A stretch of 64,000 nt of DNA, taken from contig NZ_AP028908.1 in the NCBI RefSeq assembly GCF_037076465.1, forward strand, positions 558,001 to 622,000. Reading direction: 5' to 3'. Positions within the stretch are counted from its first letter, which is position 1. Every line of letters starts with the position of its first letter. Position numbers and translations under genes: made by a program. The stretch comes from Pectobacterium araliae. GTDB lineage: Bacteria > Pseudomonadota > Gammaproteobacteria > Enterobacterales > Enterobacteriaceae. This document shows, piece by piece, positions 30,313 through 40,590 of the stretch. The notes below the pieces were generated by a model. The model ran no database searches, was not told where the DNA came from, and saw only the letters and a list, made by a program, of their open reading frames with translations.

Positions 30313-32256
30313 ATGAGGTTAATGCAGGTGATAAAAGCAGGTCATTGGTGGTACGCCGTTGCGGCGATATGTTTGACTGGGGCTTCCGGTCATGTGCTGG
30401 CGGATTCTCTGGACGAACAGCGTCAGCGCTATCAGCAGGTTAAGCAGGCATGGGACAGCAACCAGATGGACACGGTCGCGCAACTGATGCCGACGCTACG
30501 CAGCTATCCGCTTTATCCTTATCTTGAATATCGCTCGCTTACGCAGGATCTGAGCCAGGTCAGCGTAACGCAGGTGAAGCAGTTTATGGCAATGCACCCG
30601 ACGCTGCCGCCTGCCCGTAATCTCCCCACCAGCTTTGTGAATGAACTGGCACGTCGTCAGGACTGGATCGGGCTGCTGGCATTTAGTCCGCAGCCGCCGA
30701 AGCCCGTCAGCGCCCGCTGTAACTTTTATTATGCCCAATGGGCAACTGGTCAGCGTCAGGGTGTGTGGGAAGCCACGCGTGATATCTGGCTGACCGGACG
30801 TTCGCTCCCTACCGTGTGCGATAAACTCTTCTCCGTCTGGCAGCAGGCAGGCGAACAGACGCCGCTGACGACGTTGGAACGTACACGTCTGGCGATGGAC
30901 GAAGGCAGCGGTAGTCTGGTGAGCTATCTCATCAAGCAACTGCCCGACGATTATAAAACGATGGGCGATGCGCTGCTGAAACTTCAGAATGACCCCAATT
31001 CGCTGGAGAGCTTTGCCCGTACCGTCGGACCAACGGATTTCACGCGTAAAGTCACGCTGTCGGCCTTTACGCGTACGGCGCGTCAGGATACGGATAATGC
31101 CCGTTCGATGTTGCCAGTCATTGCCCGTTTGCAAAAGATGAGCGCCGCAGAACGTCAGGATATGGAAGAAACCATCGCCTGGCGTTTGATGGGGAATGAT
31201 GCCACGCCAGAGCAGGCGCAGTGGCGGGATAACGTGGTGCGACGAAGCACATCGACGACTTTGCTGGAACGTCGCGTGCGCATGGCGTTGGGGGCGGGCG
31301 ATCGCCAAGGGCTGGTGAGCTGGATGGCGCGTTTACCCGCGGAGGCGTTGCAGAAAGACGAATGGCGCTACTGGCGTGCCGTCGTGCTGTTGGATCAGGG
31401 CAAACGTCAGGAAGGCGAGACATTATTACGCACTCTGATGCAAGAGCGCGGGTTCTACCCGATGGCGGCGGCGCAGAAACTGAACGAGCGTTATCCGATT
31501 ACGATCATGACGGCGGTGAAGCCAGATCCTTCTTTGTCTCAGCTACCGGAAGTTGCCCGCGTGCGGGAATTGATGTTCTGGCAGATGGATAATCTGGCGC
31601 GTAGCGAGTGGGTCGGGCTGGTGGCGAATCGTAGCAAGCCGCAGCAGGAAGCGCTGGCTCGCTATGCGTTTGAACAGCGCTGGGCCGATTTAAGCGTACA
31701 GGCGACGATTGTCGCAAAATTGTGGGATCACCTTGAAGAGCGTTTTCCGCTGGCCTGGAATGACGAATTCCGCCGTGAAACGCAGGGCAAAGGGATCAGC
31801 CAGAGCTATGCGATGGCGATCGCCCGTCAGGAGAGCGCCTGGAACCCGAAAGCACGTTCCCCGGTTGGCGCATCGGGTCTGATGCAGTTGATGCCTGCGA
31901 CGGCACAGCATACGGCCAAAATGAGCAACATCACGTTCTATACGAACAGTAGCCAACTGTTCGATCCAGAGACCAATATTCTGTTGGGAACAAGCTACTT
32001 GGAGTACGTATACCAGACATTTGGCCGTAACCGCATTTTGTCTTCTGCGGCTTATAATGCCGGACCGTCGCGCGTGAATACCTGGCTGAGGAACAGCGCG
32101 GGACGTATCGACTCCGTTGCGTTTATCGAAAGTATCCCGTTTTCGGAAACACGCGGTTATGTGAAAAATGTGCTGGCCTATGACGTCTTCTATCGTTATT
32201 TTCTCCATCAGCCAGCCAATGTGCTGACGGATGGAGAATGGCAGCGGCGTTACTGA
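30313..32256 (+). CDS. slt: Soluble lytic murein transglycosylase
   Basis: Periplasmic lytic transglycosylase (Slt70 type) that cleaves peptidoglycan glycan strands and leaves 1,6-anhydro-muramyl ends. An N-terminal signal peptide covers about residues 1-30 (ending before DSLDEQRQRY). The long alpha-helical superhelical part fills the middle; the C-terminal lysozyme-like domain has IARQESAWNPKARSPVGASG with the catalytic Glu at about residue 507, then LMQLMPATA and YNAGPSRV. Length is 647 residues (E. coli 645). trpR follows after 72 bp. Confidence 0.96.
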   Translation: MRLMQVIKAGHWWYAVAAICLTGASGHVLADSLDEQRQRYQQVKQAWDSNQMDTVAQLMPTLRSYPLYPYLEYRSLTQDLSQVSVTQVKQFMAMHPTLPPARNLPTSFVNELARRQDWIGLLAFSPQPPKPVSARCNFYYAQWATGQRQGVWEATRDIWLTGRSLPTVCDKLFSVWQQAGEQTPLTTLERTRLAMDEGSGSLVSYLIKQLPDDYKTMGDALLKLQNDPNSLESFARTVGPTDFTRKVTLSAFTRTARQDTDNARSMLPVIARLQKMSAAERQDMEETIAWRLMGNDATPEQAQWRDNVVRRSTSTTLLERRVRMALGAGDRQGLVSWMARLPAEALQKDEWRYWRAVVLLDQGKRQEGETLLRTLMQERGFYPMAAAQKLNERYPITIMTAVKPDPSLSQLPEVARVRELMFWQMDNLARSEWVGLVANRSKPQQEALARYAFEQRWADLSVQATIVAKLWDHLEERFPLAWNDEFRRETQGKGISQSYAMAIARQESAWNPKARSPVGASGLMQLMPATAQHTAKMSNITFYTNSSQLFDPETNILLGTSYLEYVYQTFGRNRILSSAAYNAGPSRVNTWLRNSAGRIDSVAFIESIPFSETRGYVKNVLAYDVFYRYFLHQPANVLTDGEWQRRY

Positions 32257-32298
32257 GACGCGGCGTTGCGATCGTTACCCGGAATTGTGTTATGCTGC

Positions 32299-32319
32299 CG
32301 TACTAGTTAAATAGTATGG
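32299..32319 (+). promoter_or_regulatory. Trp operator at trpR
   Basis: The near-palindrome CGTACTAGTT-A-AATAGTATGG closely resembles the TrpR operator consensus, with the hallmark CTAGT core. It begins 30 bp before the trpR ATG and immediately follows a -10-like TATGCT (32291-32296), so bound TrpR would block its own transcription. Confidence 0.8.
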
Positions 32320-32328
32320 CAGCCAATT

Positions 32329-32676
32329 ATGACTCCGTTATCGCTTATCGATCCAGCACTTTCTGAACAAGACAATGAGCATTGGTTACGCTTTGTCGCG
32401 CTATTGCAGCAGTCCATTGAGAAAGATCTCCAACTGCCACTGCTGCAACTGCTGTTGACGCCAGATGAGCGTACCGCGTTGGGAACGCGGGTGCGCATTG
32501 TGCAAGAGTTAATGCGGGGTGAAATGAGCCAGCGTGAACTGAAAGGCGAGCTAGGGGCGGGAATTGCCACGATTACACGCGGTTCAAACAGTCTGAAAGC
32601 CGCGCCCCCCGCGTTAAAAAGCTGGCTGGAAGCGCAGTTGCTGTCGACCGATAAACCGTTGGATGATGGCGCGTAA
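32329..32676 (+). CDS. trpR: Trp repressor
   Basis: Dimeric tryptophan-dependent repressor of trp genes and of itself. The helix-turn-helix region [20 protein letters not shown] lies at about residues 68-87 and the tryptophan-contacting region [12 protein letters not shown] just before. Length is 115 residues (E. coli 108); the extra residues are at the N-terminus ([17 protein letters not shown]) and at the C-terminal tail. It converges with yjjX with a 3-nt gap. The operator immediately upstream supports the start. Confidence 0.96.
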   Translation: MTPLSLIDPALSEQDNEHWLRFVALLQQSIEKDLQLPLLQLLLTPDERTALGTRVRIVQELMRGEMSQRELKGELGAGIATITRGSNSLKAAPPALKSWLEAQLLSTDKPLDDGA

Positions 32677-32679
32677 CCG

Positions 32680-33219
32680 CTACGGTTTCGCTGCCTGAAC
32701 GGGAATTTGATAGATTGGGTTATGGAACGGCACCAGCGCCAGCAGCAGCGCTTGATGGTACACGCTAGTGCGTGACAATTTGCCGTCGGTGAAGACGCCG
32801 ATGGCACCACCTTTATGTTTAATGTTCTGAACGCCCGTCAAACGTTCCATTTCATCACCTAATTCCCGCCCTTCACGGATACCATGTAATATACTTTCTG
32901 GAAGGACCAGGCTTGCAGAACGTGATTCGCCGCGCAGGTGAGCATTTTCGATCACCATCCAGGCGAAAGTCATACTTTCTTCAATGCCTGCTTCTACACC
33001 GACCCAAAAATCGGCTTCTGGCCGTACCTGACGTGCCATCATAACGCGGTTTCTGGCACCGGTGCGGGTTTCGAGAGAGCCGAGAGGCTGGCGTGGGACG
33101 CCGCTATCGACGTCAACGCCTTCGATACGGCAATTTTCTGCACCAAAGACATCGGTGAATGCCAGACTAATAGCCTTAATTTTTGCCGGGTTGGTAGTTG
33201 CAGCGACAACGTGATACAT
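32680..33219 (-). CDS. yjjX: Inosine/xanthosine triphosphatase
   Basis: Nucleotide-sanitising phosphatase that removes non-canonical ITP/XTP from the pool; Maf/HAM1-related fold. The start [20 protein letters not shown] carries the family's TTNPAK phosphate loop, and [20 protein letters not shown] the acidic metal site. Length is 179 residues (E. coli about 170, the extra residues being at the C-terminus). It converges with trpR and is divergent from gpmB. Confidence 0.92.
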   Translation of the reverse strand: MYHVVAATTNPAKIKAISLAFTDVFGAENCRIEGVDVDSGVPRQPLGSLETRTGARNRVMMARQVRPEADFWVGVEAGIEESMTFAWMVIENAHLRGESRSASLVLPESILHGIREGRELGDEMERLTGVQNIKHKGGAIGVFTDGKLSRTSVYHQALLLALVPFHNPIYQIPVQAAKP

Positions 33220-33269
33220 AACAGTTTCGTACCTTTAGTTAATTTGACGCAGTATAACGGAAAATAACC

Positions 33270-33920
33270 ATGTTACAGGTATATCTTGTTCGCCACGGCG
33301 AAACAGAATGGAATGTGGCTCGACGTATTCAGGGTCAATCGGACAGTGCACTGACGCCAAGAGGTGAGCAACAGGCACAACAGGTTGCTGAACGAATCAG
33401 AACGCTAGGGATTACGCATATTTTTACCAGCGATCTCGGAAGAACGCGTCAGACAACAGAAATCATCGCTAAATCTAGTGGTAATTGCCAGATAATCCTG
33501 GAGCCTGGGCTGCGTGAATTAAACATGGGCGTATTAGAAGCCCGCGATCTGGATTCGCTGACTGCCGAGGAAGAAGGATGGCGTAAAGGGCTGGTGGATG
33601 GTACGCCCGATGGCCGTATCCCAGAAGGTGAATCGATGGTTGATGTGGCATTGCGCATGCACGGCGTTCTGGAGCGTTGTTTGGCGTTGCCAGCGGGAAG
33701 CCGTCCTTTGCTGGTTAGCCACGGGATGGCGCTGGGGTGCTTGCTGAGTACGGTTCTGGGATTACCTGCATCGGCTGAACGGCGTCTGCGTCTGCGCAAC
33801 TGTTCCCTGTCACGCATTGATTATCAGCAAAGCCCGTGGCTGGCACCTGGCTGGGTGGTGGAAACGGCCGGAGATATTTCGCATTTGGATATTCCGGCAC
33901 TGGATGAGTTACAGCGCTGA
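33270..33920 (+). CDS. gpmB: Probable phosphoglycerate mutase / phosphatase GpmB
   Basis: Histidine-phosphatase superfamily protein. The phospho-histidine motif LVRHGETEWN is at about residues 6-15 and the second His is in LLVSHGMALG near residue 150. Named a mutase in E. coli (ytjC), but the true substrate is uncertain and a phosphatase role is equally likely. Length is 216 residues (E. coli 215). Its last 12 bases overlap the convergent rob gene. Confidence 0.9.
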   Translation: MLQVYLVRHGETEWNVARRIQGQSDSALTPRGEQQAQQVAERIRTLGITHIFTSDLGRTRQTTEIIAKSSGNCQIILEPGLRELNMGVLEARDLDSLTAEEEGWRKGLVDGTPDGRIPEGESMVDVALRMHGVLERCLALPAGSRPLLVSHGMALGCLLSTVLGLPASAERRLRLRNCSLSRIDYQQSPWLAPGWVVETAGDISHLDIPALDELQR

Positions 33921-34796
33921 GAGCGGTTCTGCATGCTGGATGGGGATAAGATACTCGCAGCGGATGATAGCGGGTATTTCCCCGTCTGCATCGCGGCTAG
34001 GGTGAAAACGCTCAGCATCAAACCCTTTGCGGCGCGTGAGTTGGAAGGTCGGCAGACAGGTGTCATACAGGCTGATAATAAAATCCTGTAGTTCGTCATT
34101 TGGCCCTTCAAAAACAAACATTGCGTAGTCGCCGCCCGGTAGCGTGATGGGTTCACCCGTGTGAACATCGTCAGGCAGATACTGTGGTTCCAACGCGGTG
34201 GTGTAGAGCACCTCTTGTTCGTCGTCTTTCTCTTTGCTTGGGCGCGAATGGTGCAGTCCGTAAAGCACTGGCGGGACAGAACAGGTTTCGCCTAAAAATT
34301 GACGCCAATAGTGGATGCGAATTTCTGTACGGAAGTTACAGATCTGTTCAAGGCGACAGTTATAGGTTTGCGTTAGCCCAAGAAGTTGTGTTTCCGGGAG
34401 GGCGACAAATTGCGGCTGTGGTAAGGTAAATTCACCGAGCCGGATCGGCGGACGAATGCCAAAAGTATTCCAGTTATCAGAACGACGGTAAGACGCTGGC
34501 GTTTGGGCAAACTGCTTTTTGAACGCGCGAGTAAACGTCTGTTGTGAATCAAAACGATATTGCAGGGCAATATCAAGGATAGGGCGGCTGGTCAGGCAGA
34601 GTGCAACCGCCGCTTTGGTCAATCTCCGCGCCCGGATATAGGAACCAATGGCATTACCTGTTACGTCTTTGAACATTCTTTGCAGATGCCACTTGGAATA
34701 ACCTGCTTTCGCTGCCACATTATCGAGTGATAATGGTTGGTCGAGATGGCTTTCCAGCCAGTTAAGTAGGTCACGTATGATACCGGCTTGATCCAT
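33909..34796 (-). CDS. rob: AraC/XylS-family regulator Rob
   Basis: MarA/SoxS-like transcription activator of stress, efflux and superoxide genes. The start is the ATG at 34796 (MDQAGIIRDLLNWLESHLDQ). The double helix-turn-helix occupies the first 110 residues (LSLDNVAAKAGYSKWHLQRM and ILDIALQYRFDSQQTFTRAF), and the C-terminal GyrI-like domain follows. Length is 295 residues (E. coli 289). Convergent with gpmB with a 12-bp overlap. Confidence 0.96.
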   Translation of the reverse strand: MDQAGIIRDLLNWLESHLDQPLSLDNVAAKAGYSKWHLQRMFKDVTGNAIGSYIRARRLTKAAVALCLTSRPILDIALQYRFDSQQTFTRAFKKQFAQTPASYRRSDNWNTFGIRPPIRLGEFTLPQPQFVALPETQLLGLTQTYNCRLEQICNFRTEIRIHYWRQFLGETCSVPPVLYGLHHSRPSKEKDDEQEVLYTTALEPQYLPDDVHTGEPITLPGGDYAMFVFEGPNDELQDFIISLYDTCLPTFQLTRRKGFDAERFHPSRDADGEIPAIIRCEYLIPIQHAEPLSAL

Positions 34797-35001
34797 AATC
34801 TTCCTCATCAAACACATTGAGCGCGGGCGTATTGAGATCCCGCATCATAGCAATATTTTCACGTTGGTACTGCGGAAGATTTCTGAAAATATCCCGCAGG
34901 TAAGTTGGATAAGGAGGATGATGATAGCGGTTTATTTTGTACATCCTTTTTTATATTGTGGTTATTAACCATTTGTTATGAATTATCACAGAGTCTGAAA
35001 T

Positions 35002-35484
35002 ATGAACATAAAGCGAATCATGGGAGCGGGGCTACTGGCGCTATCGGCCGTTAGTGTAGCCAATGCGGAAGAAGTGGGATCGGTCGATACGGTCTTTAAA
35101 CTACTCGGGCCGGATCATAAGATTGTGGTTGAAGCGTTTGACGATCCTGATGTATCAAACGTGACCTGCTACATTAGCCGAGCCAAAACAGGTGGAATCA
35201 AGGGCGGGTTAGGGCTGGCGGAAGACACGTCGGATGCGGCAATTTCCTGCCAGCAGGTTGGGCCGATTGATTTGTCCGATAAAATCAAAAATGGCGGTAG
35301 TCGCGGGTCCGTAGTCTTCCAAAAACGAACGTCGTTGGTTTTCAAAAAATTGCAGGTCATTCGGTTTTACGATCAAAAACGCAATTCTCTGATCTATCTT
35401 GCTTACTCTGATCGACTGGTTGATGGTTCGCCAAAAAATGCGTTAAGCGCGGTGCCGGTGATGCCATGGGGAAAGAGTGAATAA
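35002..35484 (+). CDS. creA: CreA family periplasmic protein
   Basis: Secreted protein of unknown function. An N-terminal signal peptide (about residues 1-22, ending near VANAEE) is followed by the conserved [20 protein letters not shown] start and [20 protein letters not shown]. It has 160 residues (E. coli 157). In E. coli creA precedes the CreB/CreC two-component system and creD; here arcA comes next and creBCD are absent. Two Cys residues could pair in the periplasm. Confidence 0.92.
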   Translation: MNIKRIMGAGLLALSAVSVANAEEVGSVDTVFKLLGPDHKIVVEAFDDPDVSNVTCYISRAKTGGIKGGLGLAEDTSDAAISCQQVGPIDLSDKIKNGGSRGSVVFQKRTSLVFKKLQVIRFYDQKRNSLIYLAYSDRLVDGSPKNALSAVPVMPWGKSE

Positions 35485-35541
35485 GGTGTGGTTAGAAGAG
35501 GAAAAACAGCCGGAACAGAAGCCTGCTCCGGCTGAGTAGGA

Positions 35542-36261
35542 TTAATTATCCAGATCGCCGCAGAAGCGGTAACCTTCACCGTGGATCGTTGCGATGATTT
35601 CCGGCGTATCTGCGGTTGATTCAAAGTGCTTGCGGATGCGGCGGATGGTGACGTCAACGGTACGGTCATGCGGCTTAAGCTCGCGACCTGTCATTTTCTT
35701 CAGCAGTTCAGCACGGGACTGAATCTTGCCCGGGTTTTCGCAGAAGTGCAGCATCGCGCGGAATTCACTGCGCGGCAGCTTGTATTGCTCACCAGCCGGG
35801 CTGATCAGAGAACAACGGCTATTGATATCCAGTTCCCAGCCGTTAAAACGGTAGCTTTCCACCAGACGACGTTCTTCAGTGCCACTGCCCAGATTCATGG
35901 TGCGTGACAGCAGGTTACGTGCGCGGATTGTCAATTCACGTGGGTTGAATGGTTTGGTGATGTAATCATCCGCACCGATTTCCAGACCAAGAATCTTATC
36001 GACTTCATTGTCACGACCGGTGAGGAACATCAAGGCAACGGTAGCTTGCTCACGCAGCTCACGTGCCAGCAATAGGCCGTTTTTCCCTGGCAGGTTGATG
36101 TCCATGATCACCAGATTGATGTCATTTTCGGACAAAATATGGTGCATTTCTGCGCCATCGGTGGCTTCGTGGACAACGTACCCTTCTGCCTCAAAAATGC
36201 TTTTGAGGGTGTTACGGGTTACCAACTCGTCTTCAACAATAAGAATGTGCGGCGTCTGCAT
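35542..36261 (-). CDS. arcA: Two-component response regulator ArcA
   Basis: OmpR-type response regulator of redox control, phosphorylated by ArcB under low oxygen. The receiver begins [20 protein letters not shown], with the phosphoacceptor Asp in [13 protein letters not shown] at about residue 54 and the Lys in [11 protein letters not shown] near 105. The C-terminal winged helix has [18 protein letters not shown]. Length is 239 residues (E. coli 238). It is expected to be FNR-activated, and an FNR-type site lies far upstream. Confidence 0.97.
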   Translation of the reverse strand: MQTPHILIVEDELVTRNTLKSIFEAEGYVVHEATDGAEMHHILSENDINLVIMDINLPGKNGLLLARELREQATVALMFLTGRDNEVDKILGLEIGADDYITKPFNPRELTIRARNLLSRTMNLGSGTEERRLVESYRFNGWELDINSRCSLISPAGEQYKLPRSEFRAMLHFCENPGKIQSRAELLKKMTGRELKPHDRTVDVTIRRIRKHFESTADTPEIIATIHGEGYRFCGDLDN

Positions 36262-37017
36262 GTTTGCTACCTAAAATTGCCAACTAAAATTATAGAAATC
36301 GGAAGTACAGAAGTCGCTGTCATACCCTGCTGGCTCGCTGGCTACAACGCCAGTTATTCTGGGTATTTCCCTGGAGCTTATCGAGGTAAACTACGCTCTC
36401 GCTCAACATCAGACTCAAGTACGTAAATGCGTTACTGGTGTTCATCCTCTACCCGCTTAGAGGTACTGCTAGCGGGTGAGCGTGGCGCTAATTTAACTGC
36501 GCTCAAAGTGGCGCACAGTTTAACCTTATTAACAGCAACATAACAGTAAGCACTGATTTTGCCTGCTGATAAATCTACGGTTATGTTGACATATATCAAA
36601 TTTCATTTTAGCACGTTAACTATTTTGTGATAAACACTTATAGGATTGCCTGTTTATGTCACAATTTAGCACTTTTTATGAACGATTTAGCATAGCAAAT
36701 GCCAATAATCATAATTGACGCTACATAGTCGTTGATGTTTTTGTAACTTATTGAAATAAATTAATTTACCCTATTTTTCTTAGGGTTTTTATTCCCGCCC
36801 ACTTTTTGGACATCCCGATATTTCCTGCCAAAGGCTGAGTTGATGCCAGAAATTCTGTTGGTTTATTGTTAATTTTCCACCTGTAGTGAGTGATAGGTCG
36901 TTATCGATGAGTCGTGATAAATCAATCGTTATCAATGATGCTATCGATGACAGAACCGTGTTATTGACCTGCTGGCGCAAATCGTGTCAGAGCGTACTAA
37001 CCCATACTGGGGAGTCT
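36262..37017. other. Long intergenic region between arcA and lasT
   Basis: About 756 bp between divergent genes. The part nearest arcA (about 36290-36430) looks like a structured transcribed leader. The middle is AT-rich and contains an FNR-type site (36586-36599). E. coli has a short gene, yjjY, in this position; I find no convincing counterpart. Confidence 0.55.
36586..36599. promoter_or_regulatory. FNR-type binding site upstream of arcA
   Basis: TTGAC-ATAT-ATCAA matches the FNR consensus TTGAT-N4-ATCAA at 9 of 10 defined positions. It lies 325 bp before the arcA start, consistent with a long arcA leader; FNR activation of arcA is known in E. coli. Confidence 0.7.
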
Positions 37018-37704
37018 ATGCAGTTTCATATTATTTTGGTTGAGCCCGCTCGGGCAGAGAACGTCGGGGCCGCAGCCCGCGCGATGAAAACGATGGGATT
37101 CAGTAGTTTGCGTATTGTCGGTAGTACCGTATATCAGGAACCCGCAGCCCGTTGGGTAGCGCATGCTTCGGGGGATATTCTGGATAACGTGCAGGTGTTT
37201 TCCACGCTGGCTGAAGCATTGGCTGATGTTGATTTTACGGTTGCGACCACCGCGCGCAGCCGGGCTAAATATCGTTATTACTGCACGCCAGCGGAGCTGA
37301 CGGGTGTATTGCAAGAGAAGGAACAATGGATGACCTCTGCGGCGTTGGTGTTTGGTCGAGAAGATGTTGGCCTGACGAATGAAGAACTTGAGCTGGCGGA
37401 CGTGTTGACGGGGGTGCCAATGAAAGCGGATTACCCTTCGCTGAATCTTGGTCAGGCAGTGATGGTGTACTGTTACCAGTTGGCTGAACTTATGCAGGTC
37501 AAACCGGAAACGGTGCAGCCAGCGGTGGCGGGGCAGTTGTTGGCGCTGCGCGATCGTTTGGATCGGCTCTTGGCTAATCTGGCGGTTGAGGACGATGAAA
37601 AGCTGCGGGACTGGCTGCATCAGCGATTGGGGCGTTTAGAGCAGCGCGATACAGCGATGCTCCATCGGTTGCTACACGATATTGAAAAAAGATTGCCGAA
37701 ATAA
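37018..37704 (+). CDS. lasT: TrmH/SpoU-family RNA methyltransferase
   Basis: SPOUT-superfamily RNA methyltransferase related to TrmJ. The start is the ATG at 37018 (MQFHIILVEPARAENVGAAA), preceded by GGGGAG. The knot motifs NVGAAARAMKTMGFSSLRIV, ALVFGREDVGLTNEEL and YPSLNLGQAVMVYCYQL are present. Length is 228 residues, the E. coli length. Substrate RNA in this organism is not known; it lies just upstream of the thr operon as in E. coli. Confidence 0.92.
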   Translation: MQFHIILVEPARAENVGAAARAMKTMGFSSLRIVGSTVYQEPAARWVAHASGDILDNVQVFSTLAEALADVDFTVATTARSRAKYRYYCTPAELTGVLQEKEQWMTSAALVFGREDVGLTNEELELADVLTGVPMKADYPSLNLGQAVMVYCYQLAELMQVKPETVQPAVAGQLLALRDRLDRLLANLAVEDDEKLRDWLHQRLGRLEQRDTAMLHRLLHDIEKRLPK

Positions 37705-37914
37705 GATAGCAGAGATGACTTTTTTGGCAGCCGAACATCTTGGTGTGCGTATTTTGACAACGGTTTGTCCGGCATATTCTTGTTTAGGCAGTGGGTTACG
37801 CGGCATGAATTTTTCGTTCGGCGAGAAGAAAAAAAGAAATCCGTTGACTTCAAAGGGCGATTGGCCTAACTAATAGGGCAGATAACTCTACTTCTAATGA
37901 GATTCGATTTTAGC

Positions 37915-37983
37915 ATGCGTACTATCAGCCTGATCACCACGATTATTACCATCACCGATACAACCAGTAACGGTGCGGGCTGA
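37915..37983 (+). CDS. thrL: thr operon leader peptide
   Basis: A 22-residue leader rich in Thr and Ile: MRTISLITTI then ITITDTTSNGAG, with seven Thr and five Ile. Ribosome stalling here at low threonyl- or isoleucyl-tRNA should prevent the downstream terminator. The final NGAG matches the end of the E. coli leader. An in-frame ATG at 37897 could extend it to 28 residues; neither start has a clear ribosome site. A TTGACT -35 candidate is at 37844-37849. Confidence 0.9.
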   Translation: MRTISLITTIITITDTTSNGAG

Positions 37984-38003
37984 CGCATACCAAGATTCCA
38001 GAA

Positions 38004-38037
38004 AAAGCCCGCACCGAACAGTGCGGGCTTTTTTTTT
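38004..38037 (+). terminator. thr attenuator terminator
   Basis: A perfect 11-bp stem AAAGCCCGCAC / GTGCGGGCTTT (38004-38014, 38021-38031) with loop CGAACA and a T-run to 38037. Its position between thrL and thrA makes it the attenuator. Confidence 0.93.
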
Positions 38038-38128
38038 ATGGCAGGTTATCCCTCAACGCCGTTTGTAAGCGGCATACAAAAAATGCTTTCAGCGTTTGGT
38101 TGGCAGAAATTCAGGAGAACAGATAAAA

Positions 38129-40588
38129 ATGCGAGTGTTGAAATTTGGCGGGACTTCAGTAGCGAATGCGGAGCGCTTTGCCCGCGTTGCTGACATTATC
38201 GAAAACAACGCGCGCCAGGGACAGGTGGCTACCGTATTATCCGCGCCGGCGAAAATTACCAACCATCTGGTTGCCATGATTGAGAAGACCGTCGCTGGAC
38301 AAGATATTCTGCCGCATTTGAACGACGCCGAAACGATCTTTTCTTCGCTGCTGCAAGGTCTTGCCGCATCCCAACCCGGTTTTGACCACGCTCGCCTGAA
38401 GGCATTCGTGGATCAGGAGTTTGCACAGCTGAAACACGTTTTGCACGGTATCGCCCTGCTGGGGCAGTGCCCTGACAGTGTGAATGCCGCGATCATCTGC
38501 CGGGGAGAAAAGCTGTCTATCGCCATCATGGAAGCGGTCTTTCAGGCACGTGGCTACGGCGTTTCCGTCATCAATCCGGTCGAGAAACTGCTGGCGCAGG
38601 GACACTATCTTGAATCCACCGTGGATATCACTGAGTCGACTCGTCGCATTGCTGAAAGCGCCATTCCGAAAGATCATGTGATCCTGATGGCGGGCTTCAC
38701 TGCCGGTAACGAAAAAGGTGAACTGGTCGTGTTGGGCCGTAATGGTTCTGATTATTCTGCTGCGGTGCTGGCTGCGTGTTTGCGTGCCGACTGTTGTGAA
38801 ATCTGGACCGATGTTGACGGCGTTTATACTTGCGATCCGCGTCAGGTGCCGGACGCTCGATTATTAAAATCGATGTCCTATCAGGAGGCGATGGAGCTGT
38901 CCTATTTCGGCGCCAAAGTCCTCCACCCTCGCACCATCGCTCCTATCGCCCAGTTCCAAATTCCCTGCCTCATCAAAAACACCGAAAATCCTCAGGCTCC
39001 CGGTACGCTCATCGGCATGGATAGCACGGATACCCAGTATCCGGTGAAAGGCATAACCAACCTGAATAACATGGCGATGGTCAACGTCTCCGGCCCCGGC
39101 ATGAAAGGTATGATCGGCATGGCGGCGCGCGTGTTTGCCGCGATGTCGCGTGCGGGTATCTCTGTTGTTCTGATCACGCAGTCATCTTCCGAATACAGCA
39201 TCAGCTTCTGCGTATCGCAAAACGAGCTGGCGCGTGCCAGAAAAACGCTGGAAGACGAATTTTATCTAGAATTAAAAGAAGGCGTGCTGGAGCCGCTGGA
39301 TGTGATGGAGCGTCTGGCAATTCTCTCTGTGGTGGGCGATGGTATGCGCACACTGCGTGGCTTGTCTGCCCGCCTGTTCTCTGCGCTTGCAACGGCAAAC
39401 ATCAATATCGTGGCTATCGCGCAGGGCTCGTCCGAGCGCTCTATCTCCGTCGTAGTGAACAATGATGTCGCCACCACTGGTGTGCGCGTTGCGCACCAGA
39501 TGTTGTTTAACACCGATCAGGTGATCGACGTGTTTGTGATCGGCGTCGGCGGCGTGGGTGGTGCACTGTTGGAGCAAATCCACCGCCAGCAGCCGTGGCT
39601 GAAAGACAAACATATCGACCTGCGTGTATGTGGGATCGCTAACTCCAAGGCAATGTTGACCAATATTAACGGCATTTCGATGGATAACTGGCGTGAAGAT
39701 CTGGGTAAAGCCCGTGAGCCGTTCAATCTGGGCCGTCTGATCCGTCTGGTTAAAGAGTATCATCTGCTGAATCCGGTAATCGTTGACTGTACGTCGAATC
39801 AGGCGGTGGCCGATCAGTACGTGGACTTTCTGGCCGATGGTTTCCACGTGGTGACGCCAAACAAAAAGGCCAACACCGGATCGATGAATTATTATCACCA
39901 GTTGCGTAGCGCTGCGGCGAAATCCCGCCGTCGTTTCCTGTATGACACCAACGTCGGCGCCGGTCTGCCAGTGATTGAAAACCTGCAAAATCTGCTGAAT
40001 GCGGGTGATGAGCTGATTCGCTTTACCGGCATTCTTTCTGGCTCGCTGTCCTTCATTTTCGGTAAACTGGATGAAGGCATGTCACTGTCGGAAGCGACCA
40101 CGCAGGCGAAAGAAAAAGGCTATACCGAACCCGATCCGCGTGACGATCTGTCCGGTATGGATGTGGCGCGTAAGTTGCTGATTTTAGCGCGTGAAGCGGG
40201 TTATCAACTGGAGCTGGGCGATATTGAGGTGGAATCCGTTTTGCCTGCCAGCTTTGATGCTTCCGGCGATGTCGTCAGCTTTATGCAGCGCCTGCCGACG
40301 GCAGACGATGAGTTTGCCAGCCGTGTTGCACTAGCGCGCGATGAAGGTAAAGTGTTGCGCTATGTTGGCGTGATTGAAGAAGGCCGCTGTAAGGTCAAGA
40401 TCAGTGCCGTTGGCGGCAACGATCCGCTGTTTAAAGTCAAAGATGGCGAGAATGCGCTGGCATTCTACAGCCGTTATTATCAGCCACTGCCGCTCGTGTT
40501 GCGCGGTTATGGCGCGGGTAACGATGTTACCGCTGCTGGTGTGTTCGCCGATCTGCTGCGCACCTTGTCATGGAAGTTGGGAGCATAA
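38129..40588 (+). CDS. thrA: Bifunctional aspartokinase I / homoserine dehydrogenase I
   Basis: Catalyses the first and third steps of the aspartate pathway to threonine. The aspartokinase domain starts [20 protein letters not shown] at the ATG at 38129; two ACT regulatory units lie at about residues 310-450; the homoserine dehydrogenase Rossmann motif [16 protein letters not shown] is near residue 470, with [18 protein letters not shown] further on. Length is 819 residues (E. coli 820). Threonine inhibits the E. coli enzyme through the ACT part. thrB starts 2 bp after its stop. Confidence 0.98.
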   Translation: MRVLKFGGTSVANAERFARVADIIENNARQGQVATVLSAPAKITNHLVAMIEKTVAGQDILPHLNDAETIFSSLLQGLAASQPGFDHARLKAFVDQEFAQLKHVLHGIALLGQCPDSVNAAIICRGEKLSIAIMEAVFQARGYGVSVINPVEKLLAQGHYLESTVDITESTRRIAESAIPKDHVILMAGFTAGNEKGELVVLGRNGSDYSAAVLAACLRADCCEIWTDVDGVYTCDPRQVPDARLLKSMSYQEAMELSYFGAKVLHPRTIAPIAQFQIPCLIKNTENPQAPGTLIGMDSTDTQYPVKGITNLNNMAMVNVSGPGMKGMIGMAARVFAAMSRAGISVVLITQSSSEYSISFCVSQNELARARKTLEDEFYLELKEGVLEPLDVMERLAILSVVGDGMRTLRGLSARLFSALATANINIVAIAQGSSERSISVVVNNDVATTGVRVAHQMLFNTDQVIDVFVIGVGGVGGALLEQIHRQQPWLKDKHIDLRVCGIANSKAMLTNINGISMDNWREDLGKAREPFNLGRLIRLVKEYHLLNPVIVDCTSNQAVADQYVDFLADGFHVVTPNKKANTGSMNYYHQLRSAAAKSRRRFLYDTNVGAGLPVIENLQNLLNAGDELIRFTGILSGSLSFIFGKLDEGMSLSEATTQAKEKGYTEPDPRDDLSGMDVARKLLILAREAGYQLELGDIEVESVLPASFDASGDVVSFMQRLPTADDEFASRVALARDEGKVLRYVGVIEEGRCKVKISAVGGNDPLFKVKDGENALAFYSRYYQPLPLVLRGYGAGNDVTAAGVFADLLRTLSWKLGA

Positions 40589-40590
40589 TT

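Noticed and set aside
36139..36426. 95-codon plus-strand frame overlapping the arcA start, possible yjjY
   Set aside because: Most of it is antisense to arcA and the remainder does not resemble YjjY.
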